64,000 nt of DNA from Vitis vinifera. Taxonomy: Eukaryota > Streptophyta > Magnoliopsida > Vitales > Vitaceae. Every line of letters starts with the position of its first letter. The stretch's first letter is position 1. The notes beneath the pieces were generated by a model. The model was not told where the DNA came from and searched no databases. It worked only from the letters and a program-made list of their open reading frames with translations. Positions 12,501-21,755 of this stretch are shown piece after piece. Where the stretch lies: contig NC_081817.1 in assembly GCF_030704535.1 (NCBI RefSeq), positions 2,123,001 through 2,187,000 on the forward strand, given 5' to 3'. A program made the position numbers and the translations under genes.

Positions 12501-15500
12501 CGAATTGGATAAAATGTTTTTGACACAACATATGTATGGACTTCTCTCAACGATGTAGACACATTTTAAATCATGAGAGCCCTTTGAGGCTAGAGCAAAC
12601 AATAACTACATGGTTAGGAGCAAATCGCTAGAATTTTTTTTTTTTTTGATAAATAAAGAGATTGTATTAAAAACCACCGAAGCAGTGGCTAAAAGTACAA
12701 GAAGGAGAAAAGAAAAGAAAGAAAAACGCCCCACGCTCCCTAGCAGCCTGCCAAGGAACGAAGAGCTACCCTACCCACACCCTTAACGGGAAGCCACCCA
12801 CCCAACAAAATCAACTAAGGTCGAGGGACCATCTTTTATAGACCTCTTTGTCTCCGACCAAAGAAAATAAACAAAAGAAGCCTTAAGTCTTTGGATTGAC
12901 AGCAAATCGCTAGAAAATAGTTCTTACATTTTATATAGGAGTTACTATCATTTTTTATTTTTTTTAAATGGAAAACAAGAAGGTATCCAAACAACACCAA
13001 AATTACTAAAACCTTTTAGAGTAGAAGGAAATTATTTATTGAACCTTCAAAATTGACACTTGAAGGAAATGATAATGTGATTCTTTCGGCATCCCACTAA
13101 ATTAGCTTTTTATCAGACACATTGCTGATCAATTCATACTGCACACTGTTGCTAAATGCACTTTCTAAACAACCCATTATGGACAAGGAAGGGCGATGGT
13201 TGAACTCTAGTTGTATTTATGAAAACATCTAACTGTGACCTTTTGTTAACATGATCATTGATTCAATTATAGACTCATATTTTAGTTGACAAAATCTCAG
13301 GTAGGGAGATTTTCTACTTCTTACCTTGGTTTACCTCTGAGGGCACTTCAGAACTCTTGTGTTGTGTGGGATGCAGTAGAGGAGAGATATAGAAGGAGAT
13401 TGACTTCTTGGAAAAAATAGTTCTTATTCAAAGGAGGAATATTAGTCCTTATAAAGAGTACTCTCTCAAGTTTCCCAATCTATTTTATGTCTTTCTTTGC
13501 AATCCCTAGAAAAGTGAGGACTAGATTAGAGAAAATTTAAAGAGACTTATTATAAGGTGATCTTGGGAAAAGAAAAAAGATGCATCTTCAAAGGTTTGCA
13601 AGGATAAGAGGTTTAGAGGATTGGGAATTAGGAGATAGATCTTTAATCAAGCCTTACTGTGCAAATGGTTGTGGAGGTTTGCTATTGAGCAATAGAGCTT
13701 GTGGAGAAAGGTTATCCAAGCTAAATTCGAGGAGTTGGAGAAAGGGAGTTGGGAGGATGAGTCCATGAAAAGACATCAGTAAAGGGTATGGAGATTTTAG
13801 TCTCAAGCTTGCTATCCGAATAAGAAATGGTAGATGTACAAAATTCTGGTGATATAAATGGATAGGGGAGAATTGGTCAAAAGATGCTTTCCCTGTGCTT
13901 TTTAGGATAATTTATTCTAAGAAAGGAGTGGAGGCCATTGGTGGGTTCAATTTAGAAGACTCTTCCAAGATTCGGAGTTAGAGGAGGTGTCCAAATTTTT
14001 GGCTCTCATTTTCCTTGTGAGAGTGCAAGGAGATGACACTGTTCTGTGGAAAGAGACTAGGAGGGGAAATTTCAGTGTAAAGCTGTGTTACAACTCTTTA
14101 TGTGATGAGACTAATATAGTATCCCCAACCAAAGAGATATGAGGGTCTTAAGCTCCTCCAAGAAGGTGTTTTTATGAATGAGAAATTGTTTGAAGAATGA
14201 CCTTAATTGCAGATATTTTAATGAAGGGGGGTTGTACAATGGTTAATAGATGCAACCTTTGTAAAGACAACAAAGAATCTGTTGATCATATCTTGATTCA
14301 TTGTGAAAAGAGGATTGTTTTGGGTGTTTCTCTTAGTAGTCTTTAGCTTGAATCTTGCGTGTTTCCAACTTCAATGAGAAGTCTCCTCTTTGAGTGGAAA
14401 TTAAGGGATTGGATGAAAGAAGAATTGTTTGGCATATAGCCCCCATTTGTTTGTTTTAGTGTATATGGTTAGAGCGTAACTGAAGGATATTCAATGAAGA
14501 AGAGCTCTTAGAGCAAAGGTTGAAGGTAGTCTTCATTTGTTTTTTTTTTTTTTGGATAAGCAAATAATGCAAATACATTTAAGACGCCAAAAGGCGATGA
14601 ACCAAAGTATAAGGGATGTAATAAAAGAGTGCCTAAAATCTGGTTGAAGATGGTTTTCATTAACGGTGATTGGGGTGAAATATGGTCAAGAGGGGTGTGG
14701 GTGGAGGACTAAGGAAGTTTGTGGGTCTTTTGGAGTGGGAGTGTGGAAGGAGATCATGAAGGAGGAAAATTGGTGCTGGAAGAGCATTGAATTTAAGGTA
14801 GGGAAGGGGACTAGAGTAATGTTCTGGACAGATAAGTGGTGTGGTAATGAGGCGTTGTCCCAAATTTTTCCACATCTGTTTACCTTGGCGGGTCATAGGA
14901 ATGCCAAAGTAAGTGAAGTGTGGGACTCTAGCCTTGGTCAAGGAGGTTGGAATCTTAGTTTTGCTAGAGATTTCAATGATTGGGAGCTGGATCAGATAGG
15001 AGATATGCTGAATTTGCTGAGGGACTTCAGGACTTCTCCTGAGGAGGATTCAGTGAGCTGGAAAGGGGAGGGCAATGGTGCTTTTGGGTTAAGGGTGCTT
15101 ATAAAATGCTGATTGGCTCCTCAGTTTGCGCCTTCCCGAATAGACGCATTTGGATGGACAAGGTCCCAACAAAAGTGTCTTTTTTTGCTTGGGAAGACTC
15201 GTGGGGGAAGATCCTCACCTTGGATAGGCTTCAAAGAAGGGGATGACAGCTCCCTAACCGGTGTTTTTTGTGTGGCTGTGAAGAAGGAAATGCGAATCAC
15301 ATTCTTTTACATTATATAGTGGTTAAGACTCTTTGGGAGATTGTCCTCGCCATTTTTGGAGTTCAGTGGGTGTTCCCAGAGTCTGTTAAAGAGGTGTTAC
15401 TTAGTTGGAGGGGCTCTTTTGTGGGGAAAAAAAGGAAAAAGATCTGGAATTCCATCCCGTTGTGCATATTTTGGACGGTTTGGAAGGAAAGGAATATGTT

Positions 15501-18500
15501 AACTTTCAGGGGGGGGGGGGGGGGGTCGTTAGCTATTCAGAAATTCAAAAATTCTTTTGTATGTAACTTGTGGAGTTGGGCTAGGGTGTACATTGGAGAG
15601 GAAACCTATTCTCTCTTAGGCTTTTTGGAGTGGCTCGCGGCCACTTGAGGGTGGGCGAGGTTACTCCCCTTTCTTCTTTTAGTTTCTTGTTTTGGGCTTC
15701 TATGTATACCCCCTGTATACTTGTGGCTTTTTGGCCCTTTTTTAATATGTTTATCTATCAAAAAAAAAAAAGTGGTCCTAGGTTTTGTTGCAAATGGAGA
15801 GCTTCTCTATGGTGGATTTCTTAGATTCCTTGTTTTGTGGTTATGTTGGCTTGTTATGTCTATTAATTTCATGATTGAAGCATTCATGGTTATTTTGATT
15901 GCTGAATTGAACAAGTAATTCACCAATAATTTATATCAATCATTTTCATTTGAAAATGTAGTTGATAAAAAAAAAAAAAAATTATCCTTCATATCATGGC
16001 ATTTCTAATTGATGTAGTTGAAATTGGAGTTTGGGAAACCCCAATAGTTGTAGTCTGATTCACTAGCTTGGTGACAATTGGGAGAGGCAATCAACACTAA
16101 CTATTAGATTGAATTTATGATCTATGAGATCCTAGCCTCGATTGACATAATGCTAGAAATCTTTATTACAGTCCAATCCATTTACCATTCCACATAGTTA
16201 ATAAGGAGATATAAGCACGTGAAAAACTATTCAAGGGTGCAATCCTATTTTGTAGCCTCAATCTTAACAAAAATAAGGCTTCCCATCATTGATTTGACCA
16301 CTCATTCCTTACCAACTACTTCCTGAAAAAAGCTTGCATTATTCCTTTTGACTCACATAAATCCATGAGTTGTAGTAAGTACAAATTTTGAACGCTATGT
16401 GCAGTGGAGCATTGTAGATGTTCTAGTGGGTGCATCGGAGATGGAGCACATCTAATAGCTCGTTTAGGATAGCTTTCTATTTTTATTTTTTTTAGTTGGG
16501 AGTTGAAGTTAAAGTCACAATTTTTAAAAGGCAATGTTGGTATTGTAAAAATTTTATTAAAAATTAAAGAACTTTTTACATATTTCAAAATAAAGCTTCT
16601 AGAAGAAGTACCATTTTTCTGACTTTCATATTAAACTATTTTTTAAGTCATAAGCTCTTTGAACAAAATTAGCCAAACAAGCATAGAAACTTTTATTACA
16701 CTTAAAAAAGAGCTTTTAATTTCTCAAAAGTTACTCTAAACAGGACCTAATATTTTTACTTTAGGTATATTAATTATTTTTAAATAAAACTTTAGTAAGT
16801 ACAAGCAAAGAGCTACACTAAAGAGGGGAGGCAATTGTCTTGTAAAAAAACATAGATAAACTAAAAGATCCAAGGAAGAGAAAACAAAAGTCAAAGGGGA
16901 GAAGCTTCCAACAAAAACTAAATTGGAGGCTTCACCCTTGCTTGGGAATCTCAAGAGTTGGATGGTCTTAGGAAGAGATGTTGCATACAAGGAGGTTTAC
17001 AAGCCAAACGTATTATTTCAATTGAAGAGAGAGAATATATTTCTATAGAGGGGACACTTAAATTGATTAGATGTACTACCTTGTGCAACCTACCAATCTA
17101 TTACATGTCGTTGCTTGTAATTCCTAGAAAGGCCAAATTGAGGTTAGAGAAGATTTAAAAGGATTTTCTTTGTGGAGGTAGGGCTTTGGAGAAAAAGCCT
17201 CATCTAGTAAAATGGTTGTTTGTTTGCATTGAGAGGAGGAATGGGAGATTGGGTAGTGCATGTCTCTCTCTTCTAAATCGAGCTCTCCTTGGTGAGTGGA
17301 GTTGGGAATATGTTTCTAAAGGGAATGGTTTTTGGAAGTAGATTATAAAGGGAAAGTACAAGAAGAAGGAAGTGTGTTCGACACTCTTGAGAAGTGAGAG
17401 ATAGATGGTTACGATGTTGGAGTATGAAAACCTATAAGGAAGGAGTATGATCTTTTTTTTACTAGAACCTCCTTTGAAGTAGATAATGGTAGGAGGGTTG
17501 AGTTTTAGAAGGACAAATGATGTGGCGAAGAGACCTTGTGTATTTCCTCCTCTCCTTATATGCGATGACTTTGTCTCAAGAGGCTTGGGTGCCTAATTTA
17601 TGGGAAGATTTAGAAGTGCGGGGTCATTAGAATCCGTGTTTCTCTAGGCACTTCAACAATTGGGAGCTGGACATTGTTGAGACTTTCTTCTCTAGATTGC
17701 TAATGAGTGATTTGTAAAGATTCTTAGAAGGGTGTGTCTTTAGTTAAATCTTTCTATTTGGTCTTGGAACTCAAGAGGTCAATCTCCTTTAATTGATTTT
17801 GTACATTAGGTGGGGTTATTTGGTGGCTTCTTTTTTGAGGCCTTTTGATGAGGGAAAGTCTTTTAAAGTCTATTCAAGAAGGAAAGGAAACTTAAAGAAA
17901 GACATAAATAAACCTTAAGTGGGATTAATATTAGTTAGAATTAAATTATGATTAGTATTTGTTAGAGTTAAATTAGGATTAGCTAATTAGGTTATAAGAT
18001 AATTAAAATTAGAGGCATAATAGGTTATTAGTATCCTAGTAAACTTTGGATTTTTTAGAGAAGCCTATAAATAAAGCTAATCGATGTAAGTCAAAGTAAT
18101 AAATTGATTGATGTTAATAATATTATGTTTTTTAATTGTAATTGTTGCAATTCTCAATGGTGAGACTCCATTGATTTTCTTTTAGGCGAGACTCTTAAAT
18201 CGCGTTAGTGAGACTCTTTAAGGTTTTCAACTCTTCTTCGTTGTATCTTCTTTCTCTCTATTTTTTATTTATTTTTTCTCTATCATAAACTTATTCCTTT
18301 TGCTCTCCTTACACCCTTTAAATAAAAACCCTAGTCCACCTACTTAAGTGTGGGCAACCATCTTATGCTTGCCCTACATCACCTTTCTCTAAGGTGGCTC
18401 TTTATATACTTTGCGTGACTTTTTTGTTATTATATTATACATACCTTTCTTTGCCTATAAAAAAAAAAATTCTTTTTTTGGGTTAGGTGATTGATTATTC

Positions 18501-19356
18501 CTGAAAGAACTGCTGGAAGCATTATTCCCTTAGCTTGTTAGATTCACCTAGTGACCTGCTAATGACCTCGATTAGGTTCTTATATCTCAAATCACTGCCA
18601 GAAGCATTCTTCTTTAGCTTATTAGATTCGCATAGTGATGTGCCTATTATCCTAGAAAAGCCAGTTAAAAGTTTGGCCTCATCAAAATCTTAAGGGCAGC
18701 ACCAGAAACCATATGTTCAGGCAGAACTAAAATCTTCTGAATGCATTTGATCATGAAGCAATAGTTGTTTATCTTGTATAACACTGGCTGGATGATCTAA
18801 TTGCATGAACATATTTATCCAAAAATCTCAGTGTCTCACGGCAGCTGGGTACTGAAGAGAAACCACAAATGCTCACATTCCAAAAACTATTGAAAGCCAA
18901 TATTGCATACTATGAAGAATTACAGTATTATTTTAAGCCTAAATCATTTGATAATCTCTATCTCCTTGTATCCGGAAATTCATAATAGGGAGCAGGGGAT
19001 CTATTGTCATATCCCTAAAAGTGATGATTGATGAAAAAAATTATGTGTTCTTTGTAATAGAGTATAGCTGGTAACTGCTTTAATTCTACTCCAGGTGAAG
19101 CAAAATTTGACACAATATTGTTATGGAGTTCTCGCATGGTAACCTGTGAATCATGATCATGAACTATAAATCTTTCTTCTTTATGTAGATTATATTTTCT
19201 TGTTTGAGGATGCAGCCAATTTCTGTACACTTTTTTTCATTCAACTTAGCTCTTTAAGAATTGCCATCTAAGCTGACTTTGTTTGATTGTTTATAATTGC
19301 AGGTAGAGAGATGGAACGAACAAAGGGAGAATGGCACCTTTCCAGGTCCTCTGTAG
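6590..19356 (+). CDS. COX6B: Cytochrome c oxidase subunit 6b, copy B (complete, 191 aa)
   Basis: Complete mitochondrial complex IV subunit 6b gene. The listed span starts in the inferred 5' UTR. A non-coding first exon ends at 6667 (donor GTAATC) and a 2.9-kb leader intron follows. The start codon is at 9557 in exon 9539-9598 (MASADVGQNVSLHE). Further coding exons are 11159-11473, 11609-11691, 11785-11866 and 19303-19356. The coding sum is 576 nt, or 191 residues, the usual length of plant long-form COX6b. Residues 15 to about 119 form an acidic Ala/Glu/Thr-rich extension. The core carries C-x9-C and C-x10-C, the disulphide hairpin of the twin-CX9C-like fold, and the end is NGTFPGPL. Import through the Mia40 disulphide relay is known for this family; it cannot be seen here. 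The 7.4-kb last intron is larger than that of copy A because of extra insertions. The exact 5' end of the UTR exon is an estimate. Confidence 0.94.
6668..8300 (+). other. Leader intron of COX6B copy B, first part
   Basis: T-rich intron sequence following the non-coding exon. I see simple A/T-rich stretches (such as a run of AAATA units near 7660) and no coding signal or clear repeat. Confidence 0.5.
8493..8569. repeat. Inverted repeat (fold-back) in leader intron of COX6B copy B
   Basis: TTTTGATGGTTGGGATCAAG at 8493-8512 pairs with its near-perfect reverse complement at about 8545-8569, leaving a loop of about 27 bases. A direct partial copy of the left arm lies at about 8325-8350. It could be a tiny fold-back MITE or the end of the neighbouring copia relic. 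Confidence 0.6.
8790..9485 (+). mobile_element. Ty1/copia pol relic (pre-integrase and integrase) in leader intron
   Basis: Broken frames translate to copia signatures in the right order: IGHAKEKNGL at about 8950, LWHSLLGDPSF at about 9070-9100, SPFCLMHSDV at about 9220, and FIDDCTCSTCVYLLKSKSEV at about 9300-9360. QLGVKI-ALKSDN-KYFNN follows up to about 9470. FIDD...VYLLKSK and SDN are integrase core motifs. Stops and frameshifts are present. The relic ends about 55 bases before the exon that carries the COX6b start codon. Confidence 0.75.
9599..11158 (+). other. Intron 2 of COX6B copy B
   Basis: The 3' part (from about 11050) is nearly identical to the first bases of the window, showing that the duplication continues past the window start. 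The rest is ordinary AT-rich intron with no recognisable repeat or gene. Confidence 0.5.
12215..12632 (+). mobile_element. TRIM retrotransposon, copy B
   Basis: LTR-like direct repeats lie at 12215-12359 and 12486 to about 12632. The primer-binding site TGGTATCAAAG at 12362-12372 is better preserved than in copy A and resembles the initiator tRNA-Met site. The right LTR end has decayed and was then hit by a LINE tail insertion. It is shared with copy A. Confidence 0.7.
12619..12915 (-). mobile_element. 5'-truncated LINE 3' end with 15-bp target-site duplication
   Basis: A perfect 15-bp duplication, AGCAAATCGCTAGAA, occurs at 12619-12633 and 12901-12915. Between them is a 267-bp insert that starts with a long poly-T and TTGATAAATAAAGAG. 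Read on the minus strand it is a LINE 3' end: ...CTCTTTATTTATCAA followed by a poly-A tail. Copy A has no insert at this place (near 1572-1580). The insertion therefore followed the duplication and is recent, as its perfect duplication suggests. Confidence 0.85.
13290..14538 (+). mobile_element. Degenerate LINE ORF2 fragment, copy B intron
   Basis: Broken frames keep the post-RT part of plant L1 ORF2 from LGLPL-like sequence at about 13325. At 13600-13770 comes the LCKWLWRF-like region. A zinc-finger-like CNLCKDNKES...HILIHC is at about 14250-14305, and ERN-RIFNEEELLEQ at about 14470-14515. Most of this block is deleted in copy A. Non-functional. Confidence 0.65.
14521..14660 (-). mobile_element. 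Short poly-A retroinsert with 20-bp imperfect target-site duplication
   Basis: GGTTGAAGGTAGTCTTCATT (14519-14538) and GGTTGAAGATGGTTTTCATT (about 14641-14660) differ by three transitions. They flank about 100 bp starting with a long poly-T and GGATAAGCAAATAATG, so the insert was reverse-transcribed from a minus-strand template with a poly-A tail. It interrupts the LINE fragment 13290-14538. It is probably a severely 5'-truncated LINE, older than the insert at 12619-12915. Confidence 0.65.
14661..15775 (+). mobile_element. 5'-truncated LINE: ORF2 C-terminus with poly-A tail
   Basis: The best-preserved LINE piece in the window. Frames 14666-15112 and 15268-15648, joined by slips, read WFWTDKWCG-like, WKGEGNGAFG, then VPTKVSFFAWE at about 15160-15190. 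The zinc-finger CFLCGCEEGNANHILLHY is at about 15260-15320, then FWTVWKERNMLTFRGG at about 15470-15510. A 3' UTR and a poly-A run (15761-15771) follow. A 17-base G run (15509-15525) lies in the frame. It belongs to the zf-RVT-containing plant L1 group, and the 5' truncation is typical of target-primed reverse transcription. I could not find a target-site duplication. Confidence 0.75.
16458..16746. mobile_element. MITE with GCTCGTTTAGGATAGCTT-type ends (copy B)
   Basis: Orthologue of the copy A element at 2646-2906, with the same inverted ends and the same flanking TAATA. It is 28 bp longer than its partner because of small indels. Confidence 0.6.
16900..17840 (+). mobile_element. Degenerate LINE ORF2 C-terminal region, copy B intron
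   Basis: Counterpart of 3060-4560 in copy A, with similar broken frames: IEGTLKLIRCTTL at about 17040-17080, PIYYMSLLVIPRKAKLRLEK at about 17093-17155, and the GNGFW-like motif at about 17320. It is interrupted near its end by the solo LTR at 17846. Confidence 0.62.
17841..18386. mobile_element. Solo LTR (536 bp) with CCTTT target-site duplication
   Basis: The insert 17846-18381 begins TGATGAGGG and ends CCTACATCA, with inverted TGATG/CATCA tips. It is flanked on both sides by the 5-bp duplication CCTTT (17841-17845 and 18382-18386). Copy A shows the empty site (GAGGCCATTCTTTTAGG near 4549). An internal TATAAATA lies near 18068. No internal domain is present, so this is a solo LTR left by recombination. 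It was inserted after the COX6b duplication. Confidence 0.85.
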
Positions 19357-19776
19357 ATGGTGCCCTTATAAAAAAGTTCCAAATCCAGTTTCTTTCTTGC
19401 CATTTTTATATCCAAGTTGCCATTGATTCCGCCAGATGAATTTCCTGGCATAGAATGGAACAGGACTGTGAGTGAAACTACTACTTGAGTGATTCAAGTT
19501 AATAAAATTTTTGGCTAGGTCTGTTGGAGCTAGTTCTAATCACAGTACTGGAATTTTGTTGCAAACGAAGTTAGTTATTGTCCTTTTTGATGTCTGTTTC
19601 TTCCAATCTTTGATGCTTCCAGCTGTTTAGGAACAATAACAGGTATTGAATGTAGCACATTAAAACTTGAGCAGTTAAATATGCTGATATAACTTGCACT
19701 GTTGCGTATGGCACTTTGTCATCTCTCATTGGATTGCTGCTTCAGCTTTGACATCCAACCAATACAGGAAACAAAG

Positions 19777-21043
19777 GGCCTGTTTGGTTGCTGTTTTTGA
19801 AAACTGTTCTGGAAAATAGTTTTTGAGAACAGTTTTTAAGAACAGTTTTTGGTGTTTTTTAAAAAAAAATTATGTTTGGGAACTGAATTTTAAAAAACAA
19901 TTTTTGTTCTCAAAAACAAAAAAACATGTTTGGTTGAGTTAATAAAAAAAAAAAAATTAGAACAAATAAAACAAAAGACATGTTTGAAAGATGTTTTTTT
20001 TTTCTTTTCTAATTAATAAAATATTTTCTTCAAGTAATTTTATATTATAAATTTATAAATAATTTTTAGATATATAGTTCATTTAAATTTAAAAAATTAT
20101 TTATTTTATTAATTTAAAAATAAATAATTTTTTATATTTTTTTTAAAATAAATCAAACATAATAAAATTATTTTTATTAATATTTTTTTATTTAATCTTT
20201 AACTTTATTAAAAATTATAGCATATTGTATTAAATTGAGATAAAATTGTTCTTGATTTGTTAATTTTTTTTTTATCTCTACTAAAACCAAAAATTAAAAA
20301 TGCCACCCACTTCTCTCTCTCTCGGGCATCAAGAAGCCCTTTTCTGAAGTTGCCCTCCAGCCGAGAGAATCCCTAAAAGGCCCTATTTTCCTTTGCCACT
20401 CTCAATCCTCGCAGGTACTAATCTAATCATGTTATTATTATTATTATTTTTTTTGCAACCCCCGTTTGATTCCCAAGAAAATCCATCACCCATTCGATTT
20501 CCGGGAAAATTCATCCTCGTTTGATTTCCGAGAAAATCCAAGCAAAAACCCTGCAACCCGTTTGATTCCCAAGAAAATCCATCCCCCATTTGATTTCCGG
20601 GAAAATTCATCCTCGTTTGATTTCCGAGAAAATCCAAACAAAAATCCCAAGGAAAACCAAAAAAATGGATTTTCTTTTGCTCCCTGCGTTTTCTGGATCC
20701 GTTTTAGGTCTCTTTGCTATTGTGCCATTGGATTTAAATTTCACGAACCTTGAATCAAAACTGAGAAATGGGAAAAATCAAGAAGAGGCGAGCGACTGTG
20801 CTGGAGATGAAAACGGGAAGAAAAAAAAAAACACGGGAAACAGGTTGTTTTTTTTGGTTTAATTTTGTTCTTTGCACAGTAAAAAAACGGGGAAAACAAC
20901 ATTTTGTTGTTCTCTAAACAGTGTCATTTTGAGAACACGGGGAACAACAAAAACAAAAATGACTCTCTCAACCAAACGAGTTTTTGGTGTTTTTTGTTTT
21001 CAAGAACAGAAAACAGTTCTTGAAAACATTAAACAAACAGGCC
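19777..21043. mobile_element. 1.27-kb TIR element with GGCCTGTTTGG ends, CAAAG duplication
   Basis: The left end GGCCTGTTTGGTTGCTG and the reverse complement of the right end (GGCCTGTTTGTTTAATG) are inverted repeats that stay similar into AAGAACTG-type sequence. CAAAG flanks both sides (19772-19776 and 21044-21048), and copy A has the empty site (ACAAAGCTTTC near 5925). Internally there are AT-rich arms, a two-unit tandem repeat of about 97 bp (20455-20650) and a short GC-richer block, but no transposase. A 5-bp duplication is unusual for plant TIR families; reading the ends as GGGCCTG would give AAA instead. The superfamily is uncertain. Confidence 0.78.
20455..20650 (+). repeat. Two-unit tandem repeat (period about 97 bp) inside the TIR element
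   Basis: Starting at GCAACCC (20455 and 20553), two units share CGTTTGATTCCCAAGAAAAT and then an internal GATTTCCG-GAAAAT motif used twice. Short open frames on both strands follow the repeat and are not real genes. Confidence 0.8.
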
Positions 21044-21180
21044 CAAAGCTTTCTAAATGTGCTAAAGGCTTTGTCTACAACCGGCTTTTGCCCTTTATCT
21101 TGCTGCAACCGGTTAGTATTCTACTACTTGTATATAATAGTAATAGTGAAAGAAAGGCCTTGCTTTTCGGCAAATTTTAG

Positions 21181-21755
21181 GTAAAGTGCCCGAAGAAGGC
21201 AAGAATAATATTTTCATAATTGGACATTGTACATTGAGGTAGAGCTTTTCATTTTGGGAGAATTCAGTAACATAACCCCATTGTTAAATACGTCCAATAT
21301 CATAAATTAATACTAAATTGAGTTCACAAATTAATTAAAATGTTAAGAATGTGTATCAAATTCCCATGTAGAATAAGGAAGAGAGATAAGATAGAGATGT
21401 GAGGAAGAGTGAGTCATTGGGTAGAGGTGTAAATGCGAGGAAGAGTAAGAGGATTAGTGGAGCAAAAGGATTTGTGGTTTAAGGTGAAGATACAAAGGAA
21501 TCTGACAATTGTATCTGATTCTTTTATATCATATAATCGAATGTTCTCTCTCATTTGTGTGATTTGTTTTATTTTTGCGTTATTTCTTTAATATGTTTAC
21601 ATTAATGCTTTCACTGACATAACAAAAAATTCTTACTCTCATCCTAAATATTTTCAAAGCAAAGAAAGCGGCAAAATAAATTTAGAAACCCAGATATAAC
21701 AATAGTACCCCATCAATAAACTTAAAAATATAAACGTAAAAAAAAAAAAAAAAAA
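21181..21755. other. Spacer between COX6B copy B and the malectin-like cluster
   Basis: AT-rich sequence. No gene, RNA or clear repeat seen. A poly-A/T tract (about 21738-21756) lies next to the stop codon of the first malectin-like gene. Confidence 0.5.

Larger units (their letters stand above)
12015..12995. mobile_element. hAT-like MITE carrying nested TRIM and LINE tail (copy B)
   Basis: Orthologue of the element at 961-1659. The left end is GCTCGTTTGGATACAC and the right end is inverted (GTATCCAAACAAC). It holds the copy B TRIM (12215 to about 12632), which itself received a LINE 3'-end insertion (12634-12900). This gives three visible layers of insertion. Confidence 0.65.

Noticed and set aside
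14666-15648. Protein-coding gene of about 300 aa
   Set aside because: The frames are parts of a LINE ORF2 C-terminus (zf-RVT region) with slips and a poly-A tail at 15761.
20383-20862. Repetitive open frames on both strands (FLGNQ/NFPGN-like and FDFRENSSS-like)
   Set aside because: They come from the tandem repeat inside a TIR element. Being open on both strands reflects repeat composition, not coding.
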